A DNA stretch of 64,000 bases from Candidatus Altimarinota bacterium (GCA_028713325.1 JAQTON010000001.1:124001-188000); one strand, 5' to 3'. Positions 42,767 through 52,865 are shown, counted from the first letter of the stretch. The notes: a model not told the origin generated them from the letters alone. A program made the numbers and translations.

Positions 42767-42874
42767 TATGGGTATATTTGTTTCTTTCATTCACTACGGA
42801 ACTTAACCATCGTGCTCCGCACGATTGGAATTCGGACACGACCTCGTGAACTTCAGAAATCAAATATATCCATA
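42767..42874. repeat. Structured repeat with covarying hairpin, copy 1
   Basis: The ends TATGGGTATATTTG and CAAATATATCCATA pair. Inside, TTCAC pairs with GTGAA, and ATCGTGC/GCACGAT forms a hairpin with loop TCC. On the minus strand it aligns over about 100 nt with 58657-58755, where the hairpin has different bases that still pair. It fills the gap between the cyclase and the O-antigen-ligase gene. Confidence 0.6.
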
Positions 42875-42906
42875 TTTTTAGTAACATGAATGAGACGAAT
42901 TTTGTA

Positions 42907-44124
42907 TTATTCTTTCTTCTTTATAGTAGAGAGAGCGAAGATAAATATAAGCCAGTGACTTATAACCGGTATATTGAAGGAGAAAAAAGCAAAAAAGAGC
43001 AGTATTACATGAGCTCCCGGATGGTGTATCCGTTTACTCAGAAGCATCCATACGGGGATGAGAAATGCGAGAAGCCCCATGATGCCGAATGAAAACAAGA
43101 TATCGAGGAAGATATTGTGTGCCCGATCTATGTAAAAAACATCGGGAATGTACATTCGGAGCTTGTCGGACCGTTGTAATTCGAGGAAATTCCCGAGCGT
43201 ATCCGCCCCGTTTCCAAACGCCATCGAAAGGGGATCCTGTTTCCAAACACCGAGCGTCTCATGCCAGAGAACGATTCGGGTTTCAAAATTCTGCACCTTC
43301 GTACTCAGAGGAGAACTTGCCGGAGAAAAGAAGGTTATACTTCACAGAAGGATTATGAACGAGAGGAGAAAAAGAGGAGCGTGTAACAGTTTCATCGACA
43401 TTTCCCCTGTTCTCGATTTTTTATAATCCCTGAATCCGAGATAGAGAAGATAGAGAATCGCGATGATGACTGCCGAGAGGCTTTCCGTCGCGAGGACGGT
43501 CGCGATTGCGAGAGTCCCCAGGGTATATTGAAACCATCGTGAGTTCCCTTCCATAAGTATTCATGGCAGGAGGATGAGAGCGTATCCGGCAAGGTACGCA
43601 CTGTTTCCGAGAGTAGAGGAGATTATCAAATCGCCATTCGATAGGGTGCTTCAGAATCCGCAAGCTTGAATGAGAGCATATCCCGAAAGGAGTATAAAAC
43701 CGATAAATATCCCCTTTCCCCCCATCGTTCGTATCTCCGGCGACATTCTCTGTTGGAGAAGGAGATACAGGAGCACGAGACTTCCATAGAGGACGACTCC
43801 GTGTCTTCTCTCGGATGAACCCCAGAGAGCCTCGGTCGGAAACTCCGAAAAAACAGTCGAGAGAATCGTGCTCATTATGAGAAGTGCGATACCGAGAAGT
43901 GCCGTACGAGAGAGACGATGAGTATTCTCTTTTTTTCACCAGCTCAATAATGAAGTGATACAAAGAAGTGCTCAAAGGATGAAAAAAACGAGCACTTTAA
44001 CGGACTCATAGTGATACCCCGGCACGACAAACGGAGTGAGAATCGTCGGAGAGTTCGTGCTGATAAACACGAGGGGGACGAGCAGGAAGAGGAGAAAAAT
44101 GAGGCGGGAGAAAAAGGTGTTCAT
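42907..44124 (-). CDS. O-antigen ligase/polymerase-like membrane protein
   Basis: 405 residues from ATG 44124, TAA stop, six TGA codons. About ten hydrophobic helices and one large loop near 230-310 containing ETRIVLWHETLGVWKQDPL, FGNGADTL, then RAHNIFLDILFSFGIMGL. This loop, with GxG and H.N, is the Wzy_C/WaaL signature (R..W......P..G.G...H.......GI.G). Members join or polymerise glycan chains on the outer face of the membrane. No other glycan genes are adjacent. Confidence 0.8.
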
Positions 44125-44192
44125 ATATTGAAAATGAGATTATTTGCACACTTTTCTAAATTATTCTAATTTCCGTTATATAAAATATGGGT

Positions 44193-44222
44193 ATATATAG
44201 AAAATGCAAATTTTCTATATAT
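44193..44222. terminator. AT-rich hairpin, possible terminator at the island edge
   Basis: ATATATAGAAAAT/ATTTTCTATATAT with 4-nt loop. The gap 44125-44378 otherwise contains only a 22-codon frame with a good Shine-Dalgarno (44303-44382). Confidence 0.45.
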
Positions 44223-44378
44223 TATCGAGATGTGTAGAAATTTTATTCGTTTTCGAGTGAGAATCAAAAAAACCAAATTTCAAAATAGAAAAATGGTTTT
44301 ATAGAGAGGAGAAATGAATGTTGCAGTTGTAAAGAGTTTACAATGGAAAGATTGTTCATTCAAAGTGACTTATTATAC

Positions 44379-46025
44379 TTAATTTTTTTCAATATATTTA
44401 AAAATATTTAATAATTCTTCTCTTTTTGCATCATCTGAAACTTGAAAATCATCTGAAATATATTGTTCAATTGCTCAGTTTGATAATACAACTATGTTGT
44501 CTTTCTGTAAGTCACTAATTATTTCATATTTTAATTTTTTCTGCTCGGCTGTGATATTTTCATCCAATAATGTGGTTGGGTTCTTTTTGGTTGTCTCAAT
44601 ATTAAGTTTTTGGATTTTCTGCCAGATTTCTGATGAATAATTCTTTAAGGCATTGTTTGTTTTTGATAGTACATCAATATCAAAAAGAAAAAACGATTTA
44701 ATTCAGAATTTTGTACATAGGTCTTTGAATGGAGAATAGTCACTACATCAAGCCAGTAAATAAAAATCTTTTCTTAATTCATTAAATCAGTTATCTTCGC
44801 AAAAAACAGGATATCTATCATAATCATCAACTCATTCGACAAATATTGCCTTTTTTGTGAAGAAAAGTTTATGGTGATGATAAAAAAATTTTCTATTTTC
44901 CTTTAAATTTAGATCAATACTGGATTTATTTATTGAGAAGGAATTGCTTGTATTATCGTCATTTTTTCTGTATTTAATGATATTTTTTACAAGTTTACTT
45001 GCAATAAAATTTTCAGAATGTGTAGATATAAAAACTTGATGGTTTTTAGATAGTATTTTCAGAGCATTAAATAATTTTTTTTGAGCTTGCGGATGTAGTC
45101 ATAATTCAGGTTCATCAATAAAAAGAAAATGGGGCTTTTTTATCGCCTCTCATTCTTCATTCATAGATTGAGACATTCTTTGTGCATAGACCTGTAAAAG
45201 CGATAATACAACAGCTCTTTGAAGTCAATGTCCCTTTTGGTTAATATCAGTTTCTTGTCAATCATTTACAAAAATTTTAATATTCTTGAAAAGAATACTA
45301 GGTTCGGGATTTTCAAATTGAAATCTTAACTTTGCCTTTCAAAATTGATCATTCAGTATGGTCTCAGTTTCGCTCGCCACATCATTTAATTCTTTTTGCA
45401 ATCCAGAAGTATCACTATTGAAAGTGGTATCAAATATATCTAAAAATTTATTATATTGATCTTTATGATTAACTTTGAATTTATCAGAAATATCAGATAA
45501 TAAATTTCCACAAATTGTAGCACTTCAAAATCTTGTTTCATCCTCAGGATTTGTGTTTGCCCATATATTACTAATTTGGAAAAATGCCTGAAAAGATCAA
45601 TCAATTCATGATATATTTTCGTATGTTCATTCTTTTAAAAAGAGAATTTTTTTTATCTCTTCATCATCTTTGAATGACCTTTTTACTGCAAATATTTTTT
45701 CTCATTCATTTTCGTGAATACATTTTTTAAATGCCTCTTTTTTATTATCTTGAGCAAAGTCATCGATTACATTCTCAATATCTTCGCCAGTAAATGTTAA
45801 TTCAACAAAAAATTCTTGTTCTCATTCTGTGTTAAGCCTTTTAAAATCCTTTTTTGTTTTGTTACGCAAAAAATAAACTGCCTCTAATATTGAAGATTTT
45901 CATGAATTATTTTCTCATACTAATATATTTAAACCACTTCACTCTGTTCCGTTAGGAATACAAAATTGAACTAATTCCCCATTAAAACATTTAAAATTTT
46001 TTACCTTAAGTTCCTTGATAAACAT
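44379..46025 (-). CDS. OLD-family ATPase with TOPRIM domain (retron-associated)
   Basis: 548 residues from ATG 46025 to TAA 44379, invisible under the standard code because 19 of its 25 glycines are TGA. SMC/ABC-like ATPase: Walker A VGENNSGKSS (36-45), signature-like KGHGLQRAVVLSLL (about 265), Walker B FLFIDEPELGLHPQ (about 300), switch ISTHS. C-terminal TOPRIM: FVEGVDD (about 395) and DID in FFLFDIDVL (about 448). OLD proteins are nucleases with ATP control. Some retrons (for example Eco8) use one as effector. It starts 25 nt after the reverse transcriptase stop, so one operon. The best-supported role is anti-phage effector (inference from context). Confidence 0.9.
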
Positions 46026-46049
46026 TTGTTGAAAATTATTAAATAAGGC

Positions 46050-47051
46050 TTATTTTAGATTAACATTAAATTCTAATAATTTTTCATTATACTCTGGTGA
46101 AAGACTTTTTATAAAAGAAAGGTGTCATCATAGTATTTGTTTAAATTTTTCTATACTGGAAATGTTTACCTCATTTACTTTATTCCATTTACTTAGTTCA
46201 CTACCGAATCAACTTTTAGAAATGTTATAAAATATAGATTTGAACTTTTTAAAATGCTTTCTTCAAACTCATATTTTGTTGTTTACCACAACTCCAGTAA
46301 TTTTTTGCTGTTTTCAGGCTGAGATAAGATGAATTTTTTTATAGTTTGGAAAAAATCATTCTTCCAAAAGAATAGATATAATGTAATTTATTAAAATACT
46401 TACCTTTATTTTCTTGTTAAAAGAAAAAGTTAAATCATCGGCATATCTTGAATAAGATAGGTCTAATCAGGTATTTCCTTCATTATATGACTTTAAAAGT
46501 CATATCAATTTATAATCTAGAAATCTGGCTATTAAGTTTGATAAAGTTGGGCTCGTTGGAGCTCATTGAGGCAATTGATTATTGTAACAACATAATGACG
46601 AAATATACATAGATGTTGCATGATCTAAATCATACTCCTTTCTTAGTAATCCATAAACTCTGTCTTGTGTTATGCTTGGAAAAAAATCTTTTATGTCTAC
46701 TTTTAGAATAAACTTCTTGGCAATATGAAACTCTGCATTGTTTTTTATGCTTTTTCAGGGAATAAATCAGGTAACATTATTGGTTAATAACTCACTTGAT
46801 TTTTTATATAAGATTTTTTGTAAAATTAATCTCTGAGCACTTTTTAATTTAAAAACTGGTGAATATAAAGTTCTTACTCATCAAGTTCTTTTTGGAATCT
46901 CAATTTTCTTATATTTTCATTTTTTTGACATGGCAAAAAATTTCAATTCCTTTTCAGTGAATCAAAATAACTTTAACAAATCTAATTTTATGTTTTTAGA
47001 TGAATAGATATCGTTTTCCGTATCTAGAGCACCACCTTTTTTATCTTCCAT
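46050..47051 (-). CDS. Retron-type reverse transcriptase
   Basis: 333 residues, ATG 47051, TAA 46050, 16 of 22 glycines are TGA. RT motifs in order: KRTGGVRTLYSPVFKLKSAQ, the retron-specific NAEFH (about 104-108, the NAxxH motif), LKVDIKDFFPSI, LPQGAPTSPTLSNL, the catalytic YSRYADDL (Y202-D205), EGFFPNYKKIHLIS, and ITG (about 252, the VTG-like motif that binds the RNA). It makes multicopy single-stranded DNA from its own msr-msd RNA, which lies 248 nt upstream on the same strand. No intron maturase, Cas or variable-repeat features. Confidence 0.93.
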
Positions 47052-47220
47052 AAGAATAAAATTAATTACCTAATTGAGTTTTATAAATTACTATTTTTTC
47101 ATTTCTAAGAAATAGAATAAAAAGAAATTTTCGATAAATGCATACAAAAAGAAAAAATATTTTTATTCTATAAATACAATGAAATTGTAATTTTTGCTTG
47201 CATAAACAAAGTTTACTATT

Positions 47221-47273
47221 GAATAGACTTAATCTATTCCGTGATTTATAATTACCACTAACTCTAATTTATA
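47221..47273 (-). repeat. Partial second copy of the msr hairpins
   Basis: On the minus strand this stretch reads ATAAATTAGAGTTAGTGG, a hairpin (GTG...CAC), then GGAATAGATTAAGTCTATTC. It parallels 47474-47521, where the same order occurs (ATAATTTAGTG, a GTAGTT/AACTAC hairpin, GGAATAGATTAAGTCTGTTC). It lies between the 3' end of the msd and the reverse transcriptase. A further hairpin TACAAT/ATTGTA lies at 47176-47193. Confidence 0.6.
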
Positions 47274-47298
47274 AAACTCAAACATATAATTAACTTAA

Positions 47299-47530
47299 AC
47301 TAACCTTATAATTTACTATTTTTCCCTCCAATGCGGCACTCGTCAAAAAGCTTTAGCTTTGACGAGTGCAGGAGAAAAATGTAATTTTTCCCTGCTGATT
47401 GAATTTTTCAAATTCAATCAGCGGATAATTACGAAGTAATTATAATTGCGTAGCAATATATAACCTTTTCATAGAACAGACTTAATCTATTCCGTAGTTT
47501 TTAACTACAACACTAAATTATAAGGCTAGT
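47299..47530 (-). ncRNA. Candidate retron msr-msd RNA, about 232 nt
   Basis: The 5' end ACTAGCCTTATAATTTA (47514-47530) and 3' end TAAATTATAAGGTTAGT (47299-47315) pair over 17 bp with one G-U, as the a1/a2 arms of retron RNAs do. TAGC in the 5' arm offers the branching G. Inside, in order: hairpins GTAGTT/AACTAC, GAATAGA/TCTGTTC, TTGC/GCAA and TAATTAC/GTAATTA (msr-like), then GCTGATTGAATTT and complement, and a long composite arm with TTTTTCTCC/GGAGGGAAAAA enclosing GCACTCGTCAAA/TTTGACGAGTGC (msd-like). It lies directly between the upstream gene's stop (47549) and the RT. The boundary and branch position are inferred. Confidence 0.75.
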
Positions 47531-47548
47531 ATAAAACAATTATTTAGC

Positions 47549-48556
47549 TTAAAGCTTATCTACAAATTTTCACTTTGAAATACTGACTATATCACTAATG
47601 CATTTTCATCAATCCTTTGCTATAAAATAGGTATATGGGTAATTCGTATATTTATCAAATTTTGAATCCTCTTTATGAATAACGTGTTTATCGATCGATA
47701 AGTATTCAAATGTCTCTTTTAGCTCCCTATATTTTGGTATTCAATAAAAAGAAGACATTTCTTTGTAGAGTGTTTGGAGCTTTATTGATTTAATAATAAC
47801 TAAGTTATTAACAACCATTTGTAAATCTTTAACCAGTAGATATAGATTTTTAATATATTCTTCTGAATACAGATCGGTAAATTCATTCAGATTTATTTCG
47901 CCAATCTTTTTATATAGTATCTCAAGTAGTAGTTTCTCAGTTTTATTAGAGTTGATTCAGATATTATTTAATGTTTTGTCAGGATAGGACAAATTTTTAC
48001 TTTGTTTCCTCTTGTTATTATCTTTAATAATATCATCGACTATGCTTATATAAAAAATAACATTGTGCGTTTTTATGGAGTCAATTGATTCAGAGAGTTT
48101 TGAATTGGTAAAAATAAAAAATAAGTAATTGTTATCATTTTTATCTTTTTGAAAATTTATATTCTGAACAAAGTTTCTTATAGCCTTAAAAATTCAATCA
48201 TTTTTTGTTATAGTGGAATCTTTTCATCATTTTGTTTTTGCTTGAATAAAAATCAAGTTATCAAACTTACCTGAATTATTACCTGATAGTAGATTAATAT
48301 CTTCAAAGCATAATTCTTCTCATTCAAGCATTATATCAATCTTTGTATGAAAATTATCTCAAAATCTTTTACTACAAACATCTCTAAAGCGTAAAATATT
48401 TTTACTAAATATTTTCAAATCTTCAGACAAAAGCTTGGATTTTACGAGCTTATATTTATTATTCTTTAATAATGTAAATATAAACAAAGACAAAAGCCAT
48501 TGAAATATATATCCTCATCATTTTCAATGATCTATTTCTGAATAATCTATTTCCAT
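47549..48556 (-). CDS. Putative nuclease-like protein upstream of the retron RNA
   Basis: 335 residues, ATG 48556, TAA 47549, 13 of 17 glycines are TGA. The N-terminal 120 residues recall DUF4297/Cap4-type (PD-(D/E)XK-like) nucleases: GGYIFQWLLSLF (14-25), LEGEELCFEDI (77-87) and IFIQAKTKGG (102-111), i.e. the E..D..Q-x-K order. The C-terminal two thirds are helical and unrecognised. The stop is only 19 nt from the first arm of the msr-msd, so the gene and the RNA are in one transcript. The similarity is weak. A DNA-binding accessory role is the main alternative. Confidence 0.6.
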
Positions 48557-48717
48557 ACTAACTTTTACTAATTAAAGAAATTAAATTTCCATTTGAGTTA
48601 TTATATTGTTTTCGCTTGAATTAGCAATAACTTCGTAGTTTTTAAAAAATCGACATAGTCGATAATATATAAAATAATTAAAATTATATTAAAATTCAAA
48701 AGATTTTTTCCAAAAAG
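48557..48717 (-). promoter_or_regulatory. AT-rich upstream region of the retron operon
   Basis: 161 nt with about 80% A+T. A weak promoter TTGAAT with TATTTT 17 nt later (near 48660-48695, minus strand) is possible. Contains the hairpin ATCGAC/GTCGAT. No Shine-Dalgarno precedes the ATG at 48556. Confidence 0.35.
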
Positions 48718-48747
48718 AAAATAGTCTCCACTCTGGAGACTATTTTT
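48718..48747. terminator. Terminator between the retron operon and the tRNA-Lys element
   Basis: AAATAGTCTCCA/TGGAGACTATTTTTT, 3-nt loop, T-run on both strands. Confidence 0.8.
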
Positions 48748-48803
48748 TGTTTAGAACCTTTTCAATTACTAGATAATAGAAAAATTCATCTGTTATACAT
48801 GAA

Positions 48804-48978
48804 TAGTGGGTTCACCAGGGCTCTTTTTTCTCAGTGTCGTCCCGATTTCATCGGATCTCGCTTCGAAAAACGCCTTGCCTAAAAAGCCAAATCGTTGGCT
48901 TTTTACCGAATCGCCACTTCGTGGACGATACGGAAGGCTGCGGTTTCTCGCCCCGGGCAGATTCATCTTTTTGTCACT
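48804..48978 (-). repeat. Palindromic element with degenerate copy of the tRNA-Lys 3' end
   Basis: 48804-48823 matches the last 20 nt of tRNA-Lys (49019-49038) at 18 of 20 positions (CCA has become CTA). Between the two are hairpins including TCCAC/GTGGA around 48917-48928 and the 20-nt core 48883-48902 that is identical to the core in the tRNA-Glu element at 5368-5387. As at tRNA-Glu, the order along the tRNA strand is gene, terminator, palindromes, copied tRNA end. Confidence 0.65.
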
Positions 48979-49009
48979 AAAAAGACCCCGTAAAAACGGA
49001 GTCTTTTTT
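48979..49009 (-). terminator. Terminator of tRNA-Lys
   Basis: AAAAAGAC(T/C)CCGT/ACGGGGTCTTTTT stem on the minus strand, 10 nt after CCA. Confidence 0.8.
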
Positions 49010-49018
49010 GATGACAAA

Positions 49019-49094
49019 TGGTGGGTTCACCGGGGCTCGAACCCGGGACCTTCGCCTTAAAAGGGCGCTGCTCTACCAACTGAGCTATAAACCC
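49019..49094 (-). tRNA. tRNA-Lys (TTT)
   Basis: Acceptor GGGTTTA/TGAACCC, anticodon TTT at 49059-49061 in loop CTTTTAA, T-loop TTCGAGC, encoded CCA. It borders the retron island. Confidence 0.95.
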
Positions 49095-49223
49095 ATTGTT
49101 TCTGGAATAGTGGGCGTATTGTATAAAAAAACTTCCTTTTGTCCAATCTTTTTTGGAGATTTTCTTTTTTCCCCTATAATCACGGTCAAAAATAAGACAA
49201 ATAATAACTCGCAACCACTTCAT

Positions 49224-51911
49224 ATGCTCTCTATTATCGCTTTTGATCTCGAAACCACCGGACTCGATCCGAAAAATGACGCCATTATCGAAATCGCTCT
49301 GGTGAAGTTCGATGAAACGGGAATCTTGGAGCGGTATACGACTCTCATAAATCCGGGTTTTCCTCTTCCGGCTGAGACGCTGAATATCACGGGGATTACC
49401 GATGCAGACCTGAAGGACGCTCCTTTTTTTTCGGATATCCGTCCGAAACTTTTGGAGTTTCTCTCGGATGGGAGTCCGCTTCTCGGGCACAATGTGGATT
49501 TTGACATCTCTTTTTTTCGGGAGTATGGGGTGGATATCGGGTCACGTCCGCTTCTGGATACCTTTCGTATCTCCGAGTTTCTTTTTTTTGATGCGAAGAG
49601 TCTCAATCTCGGGAGTCTCCTCGAAAGCTTCGGGAAGTCTTTTGAGAGTGCTCATCGAGCCCTTGCCGATACCGAAGCGACGGTTGTGCTCTTTCAGCAC
49701 TGTATAGAGCATATGAGAGAAATAGGGGAAGACAAAAGCATGATACTTTCCTATCTCGCTGCAGCTATTTCTCCCCAGAGCGTCCTCTCCTACGTCCTGA
49801 AATACGCCGGTTTTCCTCGCAAGGACGTATCCATGAACGATATTCAAAAACTCATTCTCTCCCGTCGAAGATCCATTCCGGAGCTCACATTTTTTCACGA
49901 CGAGAATCTGGATATTTCTTGGAGGGATATATTGAAAAATGACGGAAAAAATGGAGTGGTTTTGGAGGAACGGGTGGAGCAAGGAAAGATGTTGGATCTG
50001 GCTACTCAGGCATTCAAAGATAAAGAACTCCTCCTTATAGAAGCACCGACGGGGGTCGGGAAGACTTTCGCGTATGGGATTCCCTCTATTATCACCTCGA
50101 TTCAGACTGGGAAGCCCGTCTATATCTCGACCAATACGAAGACTCTTCAGGATCAGATTTTTGAAAAGGATATCCCCGCAATGCGTATGCTCTGCAAAGC
50201 TCAAGGAATCGAGGATTTCTCGGTGACCAAAGTGAAAGGACGCTCCAATTATCTGAGTCTGTTCCTCTTTTTCGAGTACCTCGAAGGGGATATCCGGGAA
50301 GAAATCGAATATACGGTCATCGCCAAGCTTCTTTTCTGGCTCCAGAAAACGGAGTACGGAGAACTCGATGAGCTTTCCTGGTACGGACAGGAATATTCCA
50401 TCATCGACAAGCTCCGATCCAATGACCGTCGGGTGCTCATTCCGGAGAATCCCTATCGCAAGGAAGAGTTTCTCTACCGAGTCCGTCAGGATGCAAAAAC
50501 CGCCAACATCATCATCATCAATCATGCACTCCTTCTTTCGGAGACCACCGAGGAAACGCCCTCCAAGATTCTTCCCGATATCAAACTCCTCGTCATTGAC
50601 GAGGCACATAATCTGGAAGCGGTCGCTACCGACGCACTCAAGTATGGAGTGACTCTTTCCGACATAGAGAATGCACTCGCAAGTATTGATTTGATCATCA
50701 AACGACAGAAAAGCAAGCCAACACCCGAGTTTTTTGTCTTTCCCGAGTTTCGGGAGATGAATGAGTCCATCGTTCTCAATTTCGGAATGGTATTCGATGT
50801 ACTCTACCGTTATCTGGCTTTTCGGGTGCCGCAATCGCAGGACAACAAATATAATCAAACTCTCTTGGAACCAAACTTCTTCAAGCAGGAGGGAGTGACG
50901 GGGATCTATCGCATACTCGATACGCTCTCCGACCGTATTCATGAGCTCGTCACGCATCTCTATGGGGCACCGGAAGCTCTCTATGTTCAGATGGATCGAC
51001 CCATTGGAGCTCTGGAAGGAGGTCTTCGGGTACTTCAAACTATCTGTCGTGAACAGGAAAAAGATTTCATCAAGGTTATTACCATGAAAAACGGAGAAAT
51101 TTCCGCCTCCACTACTCCGCTTCATGTCGGAAAAGTACTCGACGGACACCTCTATCATTCTCTCGATGCCTGCATCGCAACGAGTGCGACACTCTCGGTT
51201 CACGGGGACTTTTCCTATATCGAAAAATCGCTCTCCATGCAGAGCTTCTCCAAGCATATGCTTGCTTCCGATTTCGATTATGCGAATCAAGCTCTTCTTT
51301 TCATCCCGTCCGATATCGGAGATGTCAAAAATACCGTTGATCGGGAACGAATCCATGATTTCATCGGGGATATTCTCTCTGTCGTTCGGGGTCGAACGCT
51401 CGGGCTTTTCACTTCCTTTGTGAGCATCAAGGAAGTGTTTCTCCAGATTAATCCCCGTCTCAAAAAAGAGGGGATTACACTTATGACTCAGGGGCTTTCC
51501 GGAGGGCGTCAACGGATGATCGAATATTTTCGGCAACACTCCGATTCATCCGTACTCTTTGGAACGGATAGTTTCTGGGAAGGAATCGATATTCCCGGGA
51601 AAAGTCTCGAGACTCTCATTATTTACAAATTCCCGTTTGCGGTTCCCACGGATCCGGTTTTCATCGCCCGTTCCAAACTGTATCGGGACAGTTTTGCAGA
51701 GTATTCTCTTCCCGCGATGATTATCAAGCTCCGACAGGGACTCGGACGACTCATCCGTACGAAAACGGACAAAGGAATTATCGTGCTTCTGGATTCTCGA
51801 ATAGGCTCAAACTGGGGGGAGAAAGTGAAAGAATGATTTCCCGAAGGAATCAAAATCCGCACGGGAACAAAGGAGATATTCTTAGAGATGCTCAAAAAAA
51901 AGAAGATGTAA
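49224..51911 (+). CDS. dinG: DnaQ exonuclease-DinG helicase fusion protein
   Basis: 895 residues, start ATG 49224 (an open frame continues through tRNA-Lys but is meaningless), one TGA near the end, TAA stop. Residues 1-165: DEDD 3'-5' exonuclease (FDLETTGLD, GHNVDFD, HRALADTEAT). From 230: superfamily 2 helicase with Walker A APTGVGKTFAY, DEAH box LLVIDEAHNLE, LFGTDSFWEGIDIPG and GLGRLIRT. This is the gram-positive-type DinG layout. The KGRSNYL segment lacks the Cys that bind the iron-sulfur cluster in XPD/E. coli DinG, so the cluster is probably absent. Role: DNA repair or nuclease, exact substrate unknown. Confidence 0.93.
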
Positions 51912-51987
51912 AGCGTTTTTTTTGTATTTATTTCGCTTTTGTGGTATTATCGTCTCAGTACGTTTAATTTATCATTCTTTCTCTCTT

Positions 51988-52863
51988 ATGGAAGAAACAA
52001 AAAATACAGAAGAAACGGTAATTATAGAGCAAAAGTCCAATTATATAGAGCTTTCGGAAGATTCTCATCGTGTTGGAAATATTTTCAATGAACTCTCCGG
52101 AGAGCTCTGAGAGCTTGATTTCGCCGAAAGAAATACGGTGCAGGAAATAGAAAAGAAAAATCCTCTTCTCGTTGCCTATGAGGTGAGCGGGTATGTATTC
52201 ACCCTTGGTATTATCGTTACCATCCTCTTGACTCTCGATGTTTTTGCCCGTTCTTCGGAGGATAATTCCCTCTTTGCAAATCTTCCCATCTGCTCCTATC
52301 TTGCGTATGGAATAGACGACTATGATAATGCAGGTTGCAAAACCCCTTCGATGATATTTTCAGAGCTGAATACTGAAAAAGAAAAACTGGAAAAAAACAT
52401 TGCCGGCAATCTCGTTCTATTGGTACCGAAACTGATGCAGTCTTTCGATATCGCGAATTCGCCAAAAGTACAGTTTATCCAGGAACATACGGGAGATTCG
52501 AGGGTTTCTATCACAGAAGCGATGAATCGTTTTCTGGAGATAAAGAACAGAACGAATTATCAGTGAGAGGATATTGAGTGTAAAGCCATTTCTGTAGATG
52601 AAAAAGGAAAAATATCCGTTTCCTGTCAGGTATACGGGGGAGCTCTCATCGCTCCGGCGGGACTTACGACGAAAACATCGAGAGAAACAGCCCTCTCATT
52701 TCTCGAGAGACTCGACGATGGAAAGAGTGGTTTTCAGGTTCTTTCCTATCCGAAGACATTGGATATTTCAGTATTCAATAGTACTGACGGATTCAAAACT
52801 GTTTTTTCCACGCAAACGTCGTTAAATCTCAATCTTCAATATTTACCCGCTAATAAAATGTAA
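51988..52863 (+). CDS. Single-pass membrane protein, first gene of pilus operon
   Basis: 291 residues, two TGA codons, TAA stop. A cytoplasmic N-terminal part with ELSGELGELDFAERN, one membrane helix (about 70-92: YVFTLGIIVTILLTLDVF), and a soluble outer part with two Cys (PICSY, AGCKT) and an LQYL tail. Position, topology and 2-nt gap to the PilO-like gene suggest a PilN-like or other platform-assembly subunit. I cannot name the family. Confidence 0.65.
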
Positions 52864-52865
52864 TC

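Noticed and set aside
46050-47051. Group II intron or diversity-generating RT
   Set aside because: No maturase or endonuclease domain, no intron RNA domain V, no template/variable repeat pair. The retron-specific NAxxH and ITG motifs are present.
49008-49223. N-terminal extension of the DinG protein
   Set aside because: It reads through the tRNA-Lys gene. The conserved exonuclease begins at ATG 49224.
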